Shown here: positions 1 to 10,931 of the stretch, piece after piece | Layout of the letters: each line of letters starts with the position of its first letter | Position numbering within the stretch: the first letter of the stretch is position 1 | Origin: Impatiens glandulifera | Lineage: Eukaryota; Streptophyta; Magnoliopsida; Ericales; Balsaminaceae | NCBI RefSeq assembly: GCF_907164915.1 | Contig: NC_061862.1 | Coordinates: 136,453,520-136,517,519, forward strand | DNA: 64,000 bases | Reading direction: 5' to 3' | Notes under the pieces: model-generated | What the model was told of the DNA's origin: nothing | The model's input: only the letters and a program-made list of their open reading frames with translations | Databases searched by the model: none | Translations under genes and position numbers: made by a program

Positions 1-132
1 CTAAGGAATCACTAATGAAACAATGGTGATCAGAAGGGACTGAAGAAGGTTTCTGCAAACATCCATGATCTCTATTTTTTACAATTCAAAAAGGGAACGA
101 ACTTGGATGATATTATGAAAATTGGGCATACT

Positions 133-1502
133 CAGTGGCGGACCTACAAGGGGGGCCTCGGGGGGCCCGGGCCTCCCCCAACCAGGGTAAAACTTTTAAG
201 ATATTATATATATATATGTTTATTAAATAAGGCTTTGCCCAAGTGGTTTTGGAGCTGAAATGTATAGTAGAGGTCAGGTGATCAAACCCTGCCTCTAACA
301 TTTCTTTTTATAAAAAATTTATAACCCTTCCTTTTATAAAAATTAATAAAAAAAACTAATTCATAATTATAATATTCTAATTTCAATATAATTTTATTAA
401 AGTAATTATTATTAATATTTTATTTTATACAAAAAAATATTTTCTAAAATACAATATTTATAATAATACATAAATTTTAGTTAATATATAAATAACATTT
501 ATTTATATAAGTTAAAATATAAAGAATTATATATGAAATAATGAAAATCATATAATATTATTATTTATTTTAAACCTATATTTATATTATAGTTTATTTA
601 TATATATATATATATATATTTTATTAATTTTAATATAATTAATAATATAAATTACTTACAAATATAAGGGTAAAATAACCATTTATATAAATATAAGGGT
701 AAAATATTATTTTATATTTCTTAATTTTAAATAAATGTATTTGTTAGATTTTATTTAGGGGTTGTGACACGTATTTATTTTTAATCATTTATTTTATGTA
801 GGATATAGAATAATGAAGATGTTCTATAAACGAATTTGTACTTTTACATCAATTAATGAGCCTACTAATGAGTCTAATGTTACTGATCAAATATACATGG
901 TTAGAATATAGTATATCAAAAGATTCATCATTTTGTTTTTGGTGTTATCTTTTCAAACCTTTAAATAGAGAAAACGTAAATGATACATTTATCGGAGATG
1001 AGTACAAAAATTGGAAAAGAGCATTAGAAAGATTCAATCGTCATATGAGAACTTCAAATAGTTGTCATAATGAAGCTAGAATTCAATTTGAATCATTTTA
1101 AGATCAAAGACATAACGTGAGAAACGTTTTACGTACACATGGTCGTGATATAGAAATAAATTATCACACATGTTTAACGACAATATTTGATGTAACACGC
1201 TTTCTATTGAGGCAAGGATTACCTTTTCGAGGACATGATGAGTCAAGTAGTTCATCAAATAAAAAAAAAAATTCTTGAATTGATTGATTGGTATAGGCAA
1301 CGTAATGAAGATATTTGTCTTCTTTTGTACCGACTCAGGGACAAGAATAATTTAGTAATTGTGCTTATTAGTATTTTTATGTAATTATCGAGTAAAATTT
1401 TAATTAAAAAATGCATTTATTTGATAGCCAAAAATGCACGTTATTATGTATTTGGCCCCCCCCCCCCCCCCCCCCGAGAAAATATTTCTAGGTCCGCTAT
1501 TG
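133..1502 (+). mobile_element. Small hAT-superfamily DNA transposon with terminal inverted repeats
   Basis: The left end reads CAGTGGCGGACCTA (133-146). The right end is its imperfect inverse TAGGTCCGCTATTG (1489-1502), 12 of 14 bases matching. Next to the left end is a G/C-rich block (151-180) and next to the right end a run of C (about 1456-1475), as is common in plant hAT elements of the ZMYM1-like group. Inside is AT-rich DNA plus a transposase fragment at 856-1330. The 8 bp flanks (GGCATACT and AATCCAAC) are not identical, so the target-site duplication has decayed or the ends are off by a base or two. It sits inside the LINE remnant and is therefore younger. Confidence 0.65.
856..1330 (+). 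pseudogene. hAT transposase N-terminal fragment (TTF-type zinc finger)
   Basis: The frame from 856 reads through a Cys-rich segment (SSFCFWCYLFKP) followed by NWKRALERFNRHMRTSNSCH, which matches the TTF-type zinc finger found at the start of ZMYM1-like hAT transposases. The frame has one internal stop at 1099-1101 but continues in the same phase through RQGLPFRGHDESSSSSN, a family hallmark, to about 1260. An A-run there shifts the frame before ELIDWYRQRNED. The RNase H-like catalytic domain and the dimerisation domain are missing, so this copy could not encode an active transposase. Confidence 0.7.
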
Positions 1503-2669
1503 AATCCAACTGCATGAAGTTGGATAGATGATATGAAGAATTGAGTCTTCTAACTTAGGAACATCCCAAATATGGTTCAAACTTAGAAACATCCCAACAC
1601 ACATGTATTATACAGAAGCTCTAAGTCACTTTTCTAGTCTATTGGGGAAACCATTATATATGGACCCAATTATAGAGGGATGAAAACATCTTACTTTTGC
1701 TTGAATAAGCATTGAAATACATCATCAATGTACACTGCCAAAGAAACTGGTTGTTGTTGATAGGAAGGGAAAACCCACCGTCATGGAAATCTCATATTAA
1801 TAGAGGCCAAACAGGTGTGTGTTTTCTGCAATACTTTCCAACATGTTATTACTAAATGTGTAAAAGTAATTGAGGAAGAACAGAAAATCATGAAAGCCCA
1901 AGAATCAAAAAAGTAGGAAAATTAAACGAAAGAATCAAGAATTGAAGAGCATATTATGGAAGTCAAAGATAGTGATAAAAACGCAAAAATGAGGAAAATG
2001 TAGAGGAAGAAAGCAAGAAGAATTCTGAGAAAAAAGGAAAGAAGATAAAGAAAGTATAAGGAATCAAAGTGAAGAGAAAAATATAATTTTCTGTAATACA
2101 AATGATTAGAATGAAAATGGAAGATGAACCTCAAGTTGTTGTTGAGTAAACTCAAGAGGAAAACACCCAGAATTTTAAAACTGAAGCAGAGAATTCTAAA
2201 GCCGATAAAAAAGATTCCAAAACCGACGAGGAGTCTGAAGCTGAAGCTGAATATAAGGAAGATAAGAATACATAAATTAAAGTTGAAGCTCTGAAATTCA
2301 CAGAAACAATTATTTCTATCAAATCAGAACGGGCTCATACAAAGAGAGAATTCAAAATGAGAAACAACAATACTCATCATCCTCTTCAATATAATCTCCT
2401 TTTATCGTTAGAGGAAGAGGAAAGGGAAGAATGCATCTCAATGAAAATAGATTGCATTCGAAAATTCCAAGCTGGAATGGTTATGTTTGAATTTAGTGTT
2501 TTCTGTTTGTAATCTCTGTTTTTTAGAATGTATGAATGTCACTAATTAGTTTTTTAGGGTCTTTTGATTTTCATCCTTAATCATACCTAGGGTTTGTCTA
2601 ACTTTGATTTCCGACCTTCCCACTTTTGGGATTTTAATGAAATGATTTTAACCGTTTTCCAAAAAAAAA

Positions 2670-3339
2670 TATAGATGAGATTTATGAATGACATTTTATA
2701 AAAAAAAATTGGAATTAAAAATGGGACAACGGATTAAGTATGTAGCCCGCAAACACACTTAACCACGAACTTAGGGATATTATCTACATCTTATTGCCGC
2801 TAGGCTAGAAGAGAGGATTTTATAAAAGATTTTATAGAATTATAAATCAGATTTTGCAATCCACGTTTTCAAATCAATTCTGTATTGCAATCTGCGTTTT
2901 CATATTATTATTCTCTAGATTAATTGTTAATTCATGTTAGGCTGCTTGAAAATACAAATATAGTTAGTATATAGGTTATGGAAGAAATTCGATTCTTTGT
3001 AAGTTGTTGTTTGCCTAGCTAGCTGTTGTTAGGATGGTATATATAGAACATTCATTCATGATTAATAATTATGAAGAATTCATGTTTCTCCCTCCTGCAG
3101 TCACGAGGAGGAGGAGTTGTTGGTCAGTGGTTTCGGTTTTGTCAATTCGCGGTCAAAGATTTTGGATTCGACCAAAGTTTTGATTTAAGACGATGTGTTG
3201 AACAAGTCTAGACGACTGAAAGGATGGTTATCACTTCCCTTTGCTACCCAAGAAGGAGAACCTTGACAACCAAGGGATCTCATTGCATTGCTTTAATTGT
3301 AACTCAATGGCTCATCCATGTGTAGTAGTAGCTGAACAA
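2670..3339. other. Intergenic, no gene seen
   Basis: AT-rich sequence without an open frame longer than about 60 codons. The piece around 3030-3110 (a TATATA motif, then a CT-rich stretch) looks like the R/U5 part of an old LTR, but no matching partner was found in the window. Confidence 0.4.
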
Positions 3340-3944
3340 GTCTTCTGTCTTACTGTGGGTGAAAATATGCATTGGTTTGGGCATATGTTTGATTCATTCA
3401 TTTTCATGATCATTTTGGCATTTTATCTGTGTGCATAACCTCTGTTTCTTAACTCCTAATATTGTGAAATAAATTGTCTATTGATCCTTGTATATTATCT
3501 TATCATTATTTAATGTGCTAACCTTGATTATTATTTTTTGAATTATGTCCCACATTCTGCCCTCCTCGTCCTACAGGTGTGTTATTACACTTTTAAAATT
3601 TACTTATCATTCTCTATGAGGAACTAGATGCATTTAAGGCATTTAGGTTAGAATTATGTTTATAACTTAGAAACATTCATTTGGTTTATTTCACCCAAAA
3701 ATATGTAAAATCACGTTTTAAAATATGACCGATCGTTTAAATTAGAGACAACTCGTTTAAGCCAACAGCCAACACGTGGAACAGAGCAATAAGGTCCCTT
3801 TGAAAATAGAACATAAAAAATTGCTAACGAAATTTAACATAATAATTAGTAAAATACTATAATGAAATAGAACGATGTTGTCATCTATAATCTTCTTTTA
3901 GAAGTGTGATTGATTTGTTAAATAGTCCGAATCTATCTCCCTTT
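3340..3944 (+). repeat. Dispersed repeat A, copy 1
   Basis: This 0.6 kb noncoding segment recurs inverted at about 20560-21200 and direct at about 56990-57560. Shared landmarks are GTGAAAATATGCATTGG (absent from copy 3), CCTCCTCGTCCTA, a GAGGAACTAGA segment and ACACGTGGaACAGAGC. In copies 2 and 3 it lies immediately upstream of JMJ-derived sequence, which suggests it is part of, or travels with, that family. The small open frame at 3241-3438 crosses into it and is not shared with the other copies, so it is not called as a gene. The copy is cut at 3945 by a Copia LTR end. Confidence 0.7.
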
Positions 3945-4425
3945 TGTTGGAATTAATTAAAATAATTCCATAATAAACTTAAATCATAAACTATAATACC
4001 CTAGATCTTCATTCTTGTTCCTGAGATATGAAAGACAAAAGCGGAATATATATACCTAGATCCTTAGACATGATTAGATGAGATGGTCTTCCAAAAGAGC
4101 AAAAATCCTTTAGCCTTATTTCTCCAATGATAGGGATTCAGAGAGAGAGAGCGTGTGATGAAAATAAGTTCCTCTTTATTTTTTATCAACCAACCTCCCT
4201 TTTATAATTTCTTCTGCCTTTTGGAGACCATAACCGTCATAACTGCCTTATTATGCTAATTTCTAATTTGGTCCCTCATCAAATTAGAAATACCGCAAGG
4301 TATCCACAATTTAACATTAATAACAATAATGTCCTTAAGTCAAATCCTAAATATCCTTATATCACATAATATTGACTTATTATAATCAATGACCATATAT
4401 ATTCATTTAAATATATAAATGTCCC
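3945..4425 (-). repeat. 3' LTR of the truncated Copia element
   Basis: Read on the minus strand, this segment ends in AATTCCAACA (3945-3954). It contains a TATAAAAGGGAGG promoter-like box near 4200 and a CT microsatellite (GAGAGAGAGAG on plus, 4141-4151), a layout typical of Copia LTRs. A purine-rich tract (AATTTAAAGGGA in minus sense, about 4420-4435) lies at its inner edge like a polypurine tract. The inner LTR border is approximate because the start does not show a clean TG. Confidence 0.5.
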
Positions 4426-5537
4426 TTTAAATTTTAACATAGCCCGAAGTGGATCTTCTACCAATGATCTCAAGATTATCCGACCTTCGATATGTGAGCA
4501 TGTAACTTCTAGTTCTCTTTAGATATCTCATAACCCTTTTAGCTGCCTCCGAGTGATCCAAACCTGGGTTGCTCAAATATCTTCCTAATACGCCAACTAT
4601 GTACGCGATATTTGGACGCGTACAAACTTGAGCATATATTAGACCTTCAACTGCCAAAGCATATGGAATCTTTTGTATTTCTTGAATTTCCAAATTTTCT
4701 TTAGGGCATTGTTGAAGACTAAATTTGTCTCCCTTAGAGACCGGGGCATTTCCTAATTTACAATCTTGCATGCCATATCTTTTAAGTACTTTATCGATAT
4801 AGCTCATCTATGACAATCCAAGAATTCCTCGAGAACGATCTCGATGTATTTGGATCCCTAATACAAATGAGGCCTCACCAAGATCTTTCATCTCGAAATT
4901 TCTCGACAGAGAAGTCTTAGTTTGGTGCAATAAGCCTATATCATTTGAGGCAAGCAAAATGTCATGAACATATAAAATTAGATATATATGTTTACTCCCA
5001 CTAAATTTGTGATACACACAATCATCAATTAAATTCTCCCAAAACCAAATGAGAGAATTACCTCATGAAATTTATGGTACCACTGACGAGACGCTTGTTT
5101 GAGCCCTAGATGGATTTCTTTAATTTTCAAACCATATTCCTTGAAACTCCTAACACAAAGTTTTCTGGTTGCACCATATAAGTTGTTTCATCAATTTCTC
5201 CATTGAGAAATGTTGTCTTTACATCCATCTGATGTAGCTCCATATCAAAATGTGCAACGAGTGCCATGATTATTCTAAAAGAGTCTTTAGTTGAAATCGG
5301 AGAAAAAGTATCTTTATAATCAATCTCGTATTTTTGAGTAAAGCCTTTAGCCACAAGACGTGTTTTATACTTTTTCACATTACCTTTAAAATTCCGTTTG
5401 GTTTTAAAAATCCATTTACAACCAACAAGCTTCACCCCTTTTGGTAATGGGACAAGTTCCCAAATTTTATTGTCTTGCATAGATTTATACTCTTCATTCA
5501 TTGCAGGTCTCGGTCTTAGCTCAAAAATACCGGTCAT
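4426..5537 (-). pseudogene. Degenerate Copia reverse transcriptase (pol fragment)
   Basis: Three minus-strand pieces in different frames rebuild most of a Ty1/Copia RT domain: 5537-5127 (IWELVPLPKG, then GCKWIFKTKR, RLVAKGFTQ, and MDVKTTFLNGEI), 5017-4808 (a YVHDILLASND version of the catalytic YVDD box, with Asp replaced by His, then LGIQIHRDRS) and 4807-4427 (VSKGDKFSLQQ, then IPYALAVEGLIYAQVCTRPNIAY). The last piece stops at STSGYV, the beginning of RNase H, and the sequence then jumps almost directly to the LTR, so most of RNase H is deleted. Gag, protease and integrase are absent. Frameshifts and the damaged active site make it inactive. Confidence 0.85.
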
Positions 5538-5640
5538 AGGTCTCGGTCTTAGCTCAAAAATATCGGTCCTAGGTCGATTTTCTCGGTCTCAGTCTTATAG
5601 GACTCGGTTGTTGGGGATCGAGTGTTCTTTATTTAGTATG
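5508..5640. repeat. CTCGGTC-rich short repeat segment
   Basis: Two adjacent 33 bp units (5508-5540 and 5541-5573), each starting CTCGGTCTTAGCTC, abut the Copia RT fragment and are followed by further CTCGGTC motifs. A larger block with the same motif lies at about 35925-36190, also followed by an ACAGGTTTGTA/GCAGGTTTGTA segment. It is probably part of a long LTR of one family. Confidence 0.5.
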
Positions 5641-6860
5641 AAAAATTACAGGTTTGTATCTTTTAATACAGACTATGAAATCATGATCTGTTAGTTACAA
5701 ACAACTTATATGATTGTAGGGATCATAAACCCTAACACTAAACACGATCAATCAAGCTCTATAACAATTGATTTTTCAAAATCATTTTTAGGACAAAATT
5801 TGAGAACTTTTGATTTAGGCCATCTTATGGCCTAATTTTGTTTCAAGAGCTTTGAAATAATATTTATAGTCGAACACAACCAAAACAAGAACATTAACCA
5901 AGCTCTGTAACAATTTTCAAAACTAAAATTCAAACTTATTTTTTTAAAATTTTCAATTGGATCAACACATGATCGAGATGTTGATGTAATGATTTGGAAA
6001 GTGTGATTAAGATTTGTGGTTGGTTTACCGAGGGATAAGAATTCGGTAACATTGGTTTGTCAAAAGATAAGAGATTAGTAATATGATAGACTAATTGGAA
6101 AACAAAAAATATTAGTGATTAAATATATGAATGAGATTGTTGGTCTACCGAAGAGGTTAATGATATGATGAGATTGTTGGTTTGCAAAAGTGAAATTAAA
6201 AAATGTTGGTACTGTTGAGATAGTTGGGTGCAAAAATAAGTTTACGAGATTAGTAATATGAGATGTCTATTATGTAAGAAATGATACTTTTGGTTAACCG
6301 AGAAATGAGGATAAAATCAGTGAACTAATGAGAAAAAAATTAAATGAATGTCTTCTTATCAAATTTGTTATACTGTTTCTTTTTTTGATGAATAACTAAA
6401 ACAACGCTGAATGAGAGGAGTAAGACGACCACTAGATTGTCTCAACCATTGAAGTCCCTCATGTTTAGACCATAGATATTATCGACGAAAAAGATGATGA
6501 AGGCGATAAAAACGATAATGATGGCGACGACAAAGATGTGAGTATTGTCTATTTCAACTTTGTAAATGTGAATTTTTTATGCTAGTTTTTATGAGCATGA
6601 CTAAGATTATGATAATAATTATGATAAATTTATATTTATAAAATATACTTTATTATTATTTTTTAATTTAAAAAACTTAGTCTTCTTATTGACTATAGTT
6701 AGATGCTTCATAGTTAAGCTTAAAAGGCACTTTATTTTTTTTAAAAGCTAATTGTTTCCTTGGATGTTAATATTTGCATTTATTATGTATTTAATAATTA
6801 TAAAAACAAATAGGTTACAAAACAAAGAAATTATGTGACCGAAGCTTCCCAATAAAATCC
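5641..6860. other. Intergenic, no gene seen
   Basis: AT-rich noncoding DNA. A short acidic reading frame (Asp/Lys-rich, around 6480-6540) has no start context or continuation, so it is not called. Confidence 0.4.
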
Positions 6861-7098
6861 ACTTAGTCTTTTTCCTCTTCAATTACAAGGATCATCGGCA
6901 TCCATCTTTCCGGCGATTCTCAAAGGAACCTCCGATTGCTGATCTCACTTTCATCTTCACCAAATACAAGAACCCTAGTTCATCTCATCAGATCCATTCG
7001 CTTCTATAATAACCCAACCTACTCCTGATTCGATCAGAAATTCCTCAAAACCCTAAAATTATCTCTATCTGATTTTGATTCTTTGGAATTCTATATTC

Positions 7099-7842
7099 AT
7101 GGCCAAGGAATTCAACGTCCCACCAGTGATTTTCCCGGGAGGTGGAAACCCAGCTGCAGGAAATCAACGGCGGCGACTACCAACTCCCCCTTTTCAACCA
7201 CCCAAGTCAGCTAACAATAGCATCCCGTTTATGTCATTTGATGTTGGTTCCGCCGCTGCATCCACATCCTTCTCAACGCCGCAATTTGGAAGCAGCGCGG
7301 TTGGAATTGGGTCGGGATTTGACGACGAGCCTCCTCTTCTAGAAGAACTCGGGATCAATACGAAGCAGATCTGGCATAAAAGTATTTCAATACTAAACCC
7401 GATTAGAGTGAACGCGGATCTCCATGAAGATGCGGATCTATCAGGACCTTTCTTGTTCTTGATGGCTTTTGGTCTATTTCAATTGCTGGCAGGGAAGCTG
7501 CATTTTGGGATCCTTTTGGGATGGGTAACTATGGCGTCTTTGTTTTTGTATGTTGTGTTCAATATGCTGGCAGGAAGGAATGGGAATTTGGATGTTTACA
7601 GATGCTTGAGTTTGATTGGGTACTGTATGCTTCCCATGGTGCTTTTATCGGCTGTGGCTTTGTTTCTTCCTCAAGGTGGTGCCGGAATTTTCGTGATGGC
7701 TGGGGTTTTTGTGATTTGGTCGACAAGGGTTTGTACCAGGCTTCTGGTGGAGTTAGCATCTTGTGGTGATGAACATCGAGGCCTTATAGCGTATGCATGT
7801 TTCTTGATTTACATGCTATTCTCACTGTTAGTGATATTTTGA
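7099..7842 (+). CDS. Yip1-family integral membrane protein (YIPF5/YIP5-type)
   Basis: This is a single-exon gene of 247 aa. Residues 1-75 are a Pro/Ser/Gly-rich cytosolic tail that begins MAKEFNVPPVIFPGGG. The acidic family motif DDEPPLLEELGI is at 75-86, and a Yip1 domain follows with five hydrophobic segments (about 115-132, 136-158, 167-190, 195-212 and 228-247). The protein ends at LLVIF, as in plant homologues. Yip1 proteins bind Rab GTPases and shape ER, Golgi and trans-Golgi membranes. In Arabidopsis the related YIP4/YIP5 proteins work with ECHIDNA at the trans-Golgi network. I chose ATG 7099 rather than the in-frame ATG at 7075 because the conserved N-terminus starts there. The leader (from about 6870) is C/T-rich, as in plant 5' UTRs. 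The family assignment is firm; the exact subgroup is inferred. Confidence 0.93.
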   Translation: MAKEFNVPPVIFPGGGNPAAGNQRRRLPTPPFQPPKSANNSIPFMSFDVGSAAASTSFSTPQFGSSAVGIGSGFDDEPPLLEELGINTKQIWHKSISILNPIRVNADLHEDADLSGPFLFLMAFGLFQLLAGKLHFGILLGWVTMASLFLYVVFNMLAGRNGNLDVYRCLSLIGYCMLPMVLLSAVALFLPQGGAGIFVMAGVFVIWSTRVCTRLLVELASCGDEHRGLIAYACFLIYMLFSLLVIF

Positions 7843-8871
7843 GGTTGTTCATCTCTTTTACTATACTGATTGATATTAGCTTGCATGCATTTTGAGTAAG
7901 TATCCTTGTGTAACTGTTTTGATTACCTGTGAGGAAATGCTGCTTTACATTACATTACATTGTTTTAAGACCTCTGTTCCTCTTTTCTTTTTTCCCTTCA
8001 GATAGACTGGTCCATTTCCAGAAAGAAAGTTATTTTTTTTTTTTTTAATTCATGTTATGACATATCCAATTTTAACATTAGTAAAGTAATATCAGATTGC
8101 TGGGGACTAAGATTTGCAGTTATTGGTACTTTCACATGTTCTTCTATCATATAAATTGCACCCTTTTGAGATTGAGAAAGTGTTTGACTTTATTTGGTAT
8201 GAGAATGTTGCTTTCTTAACCAGTCCATCTGTATGTTCTTATTTGATCAATTATGAATGGTTTTGAGAGGATGTGACCAAAAGGTTGCACCTTCTGTACA
8301 TAAAGAAAGTGTTATCATATTGATGGTGTATGGTTGTGTCTCTCTGTTTACAATACCTTCTTTTTAGATCATTTCTGGTTGGATTTGGATTCTGAAATAC
8401 ATATCTTTGTAAGGATTGGAACTTTGCACATTAGTCTGTAGTCACTTTGGCATATTTAGCAATGGGTAATTAACTAATTCTTATGGTTAAATGAATGTTT
8501 GATTTGATTTCTTTAATTGGATTTAAGAAACAACTACTACTGTATATGAGATTTGCATACAGGAAATTTAAATTTAGAAGTAAAGAAATTAGAATCCCAC
8601 CCACCCATTGTAGCTCAAGTGATAAGGAGTCTTAACTTAAGAGGTGTAGGGAATTGGGGATAGTTGTAGTCTAGTAGGGGACTTGGTCAGGTACCTCACT
8701 ACCCGGAGTGGGTGTAGTTAAATGTATCTAATCTAAAGCAACTCAAGATCTAACAAAATGATGCATTGAAATAATAATGTTTGATTTCCTTTATATTACC
8801 AAATTGAATGCTTTGATTTTCCATTTGAAGATGATTAGAGAGAAAAAAAACAATGAAATAAAACATGATCT
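7843..8871. other. 3' UTR and convergent intergenic region
   Basis: This is the downstream flank of the Yip1-family gene, facing the convergent germin-like gene. A segment at 8597-8660 (TAGCTCAAGTGATAAGGAGT, then TTAAGAGGTGTAGGG) resembles a decayed tRNA-derived A-box/B-box repeat of the kind seen in plant SINEs. No open frame of note. Confidence 0.4.
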
Positions 8872-9525
8872 CTAGTTTAACTCATCAGCATTGAATCTCT
8901 TCCTCATCTTCTTGATCTCCTTAGAATCCATTCCAAAAGCCTTCTTCAACAGACCTTCATCGATCTCAGACCCAAAAATTGCGTTGGCAATCCTAACAGT
9001 TCCCGGACTCTGACTATTAAAACTCCCCAATAATGTAGCTTGCCTCTTCCCAACATTCATCTGAAAATGCACCAGACCTTTTGGAAACACCATAACCTCA
9101 CCCTTCTTTATCACCTTGGCTAGAACTCGATTTTGAGTATCGACAAAACCCGAATAAACTTCCCCCTCCAACACGTACACCACCTCGGTTGCTCTCGGAT
9201 GGTAATGAGGAACATTCACTCCTCCGACATCAAAATCAGCTCTCACAAACGACATTCCCAATGTGTTGAGGCTGGGGAAGACAGTAGAGTTGACAGAATA
9301 GGCTGAAAACCCAGTTTTCTTGAGGGACCCACTATCCTTTATTCCGTTGAATACGAAATCTTCAACGTTAACAGATGAAGAGTTCTTGCATTGTTGAAGA
9401 GGAGAAGATGAAGATGCAACCTCAGGTATGCAGTAGTCTGTAACTGGATCAGGGTCTGAGGCTAATGATAGATTATAGGTACTAAATGTAAATATGACTA
9501 GCAATAGTATCATCTTTAAGAACAT
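8872..9525 (-). CDS. Germin-like protein (cupin, apoplastic)
   Basis: An intact single-exon gene of 217 aa, typical in length for germin-like proteins. Residues 1-22 form a hydrophobic signal peptide. Cys32 and Cys46 can form the conserved disulfide. Germin box B (GGVNVPHYHPRATEVVYVLEGE, split here as GGVNVPHYHP and RATEVVYVLEGE, 101-122) supplies His107, His109 and Glu114. Box C (GEVMVFPKG then LVHFQMN, 142-157) supplies His153, completing the Mn-binding set. Germins are secreted, hexameric cell-wall cupins; oxalate oxidase or superoxide dismutase activity is known for some members and cannot be told from sequence here. There are NxS/T sites at Asn48 and Asn79. The second metal His lies in HYH where many members have HTH or HIH, an acceptable variant. 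It converges with the Yip1-family gene. Confidence 0.95.
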   Translation of the reverse strand: MFLKMILLLVIFTFSTYNLSLASDPDPVTDYCIPEVASSSSPLQQCKNSSSVNVEDFVFNGIKDSGSLKKTGFSAYSVNSTVFPSLNTLGMSFVRADFDVGGVNVPHYHPRATEVVYVLEGEVYSGFVDTQNRVLAKVIKKGEVMVFPKGLVHFQMNVGKRQATLLGSFNSQSPGTVRIANAIFGSEIDEGLLKKAFGMDSKEIKKMRKRFNADELN

Positions 9526-10931
9526 ATTGCTAAAGAGAAATAAATAGTTATAATGGGAGAGTAATGTTGGGTTTTTTTTGCCAGAATACCATTTTGTGTT
9601 TGAGTTCTTTGGTATCCATTATAACTAAAGGGAAAAGGTAGGTTTTTGCTTGTGAATGAAGAATATATGATTATGTCAGTTTATAAGCATGGGAACCAGT
9701 ATGATTGTTAGTATGCTTTTACTATAAGTTGTCTTCACACTCATGTGCACTTGAACAACTGTTCAACTTTAAGAATCTTGATGATCTAGAGCATTATCTT
9801 AGCTGTGGGATGAATATGATATAATGATTGTGAACCGTGATCATCGTGAGCTCTCATTCCAGGAGGATACATTAGACTTTTTTTTTTAATGTTTTTTTCT
9901 TGATTTCATAACAAATGGTAATTTCTATACTGAATTTGTTTGTTTGTTTCACAATGGGTTTTAAAAATACAGAGGTATTCCAACTATTAATACTACAAAG
10001 ATAATTGCGTAAATGAACTTAAAAGAATTGAATGTTTGGTATGGTGAAGTTTGACTTTCATAAGGTCACAAAGTGGGGGTGTATTTGAGTACATCTAGGG
10101 CAAGATAAAGATATGTTGGCATGATATATGGATTTTGTGTATGTATGAGTATAAGCTGATAGGCAGTTTTTGTTTGAGGATTCTTTGTTCGACTTTTGCA
10201 TCTTTGGAGATTGTTTAGGTCATTTTGTTAATCTCTCTTGCCCAATTTATTACTTTCAATCTAGTTTTTACACTTTTCATAGCTATTTTAACTTAATAAA
10301 TTGAATAGCATCGTAACATTATCTTAACCTCACAACCCTATTCGAGTTTTTCTCATCAGAAAGATCTGGCCAGCGTTGACATAAAAAAATGAATTTTGTT
10401 TTTCAATCTAAGAGTGTGTTGTAAAGAAAATGGTCATGCAAAAGTTTGTTCTCAAACTTGCTTTGAAAACTATGGACTAACTAATATTATTAAATTTTCG
10501 ATTGAACCCAATGCGCTTAACCTAATCCCTCACAAAGTTACATAACATTGGCAGTATTAACCCTGCCGAACACAAAAATTGCCAAAGAAATAGTATCTTA
10601 ACCAACTACCAAGCTTGAGGTAACCACCTTTAATGATTGAACACCAAGAAAGTGTCAATACTGCATCAGAACCAATAAAATAGAAAAGAAATCTGACCAA
10701 AATATTATTCCACTTTCAATATCTGCATACTTAAATTGACCAATTGTACACAAAAACATTTGAACAAAAGCGCTACCTATATCCCAGTATAAATAAATTC
10801 CAAACTGTGTTTTTACCTCAACAGACAAACTTGTTTTCATTTTATTATATCATTCTATTTCTAAGCCATGAAAACTTCTCAGCCTCAGCTAAGAGACATA
10901 TTCTCTTACAAGTGTTTATCACAAATTATGT
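9526..10931. other. Upstream region of the germin-like gene and 3' flank of the Fe-S carrier gene
   Basis: AT-rich and noncoding. The minus-strand leader of the germin-like gene is short; TATAACTA and CTATTTAT motifs lie within 30 bp of its ATG. Bases about 10650-10931 are the likely 3' UTR of the ISCA-like gene. Confidence 0.4.

Larger units (their letters stand above)
1..2669 (+). mobile_element. Degenerate LINE (non-LTR) remnant, interrupted by a hAT element
   Basis: From about 1503 the plus strand reads, through stops and frameshifts, like the DUF4283/zinc-knuckle ORF1 region of plant L1-type LINEs: a GKPLYMDP-like stretch near 1645, PKK-VVVDRKGKPTV near 1740-1785, and a broken WRPNRC-like segment. 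A Lys/Glu-rich low-complexity stretch follows (1880-2420). It ends in a 3' UTR with the typical ACCGTTTTCC end followed by a poly(A) run at 2661-2669. Bases 1-132 appear to be the upstream part of the same ORF, split by the hAT insertion at 133-1502. No intact reading frame or reverse transcriptase is visible in the window, and the 5' end lies outside it. The target-site duplication could not be determined. Confidence 0.6.

Noticed and set aside
6410..6560. Acidic coding-like stretch before the Yip1-family gene
   Set aside because: No start codon in a sensible context, early stops in all frames, no homologue.
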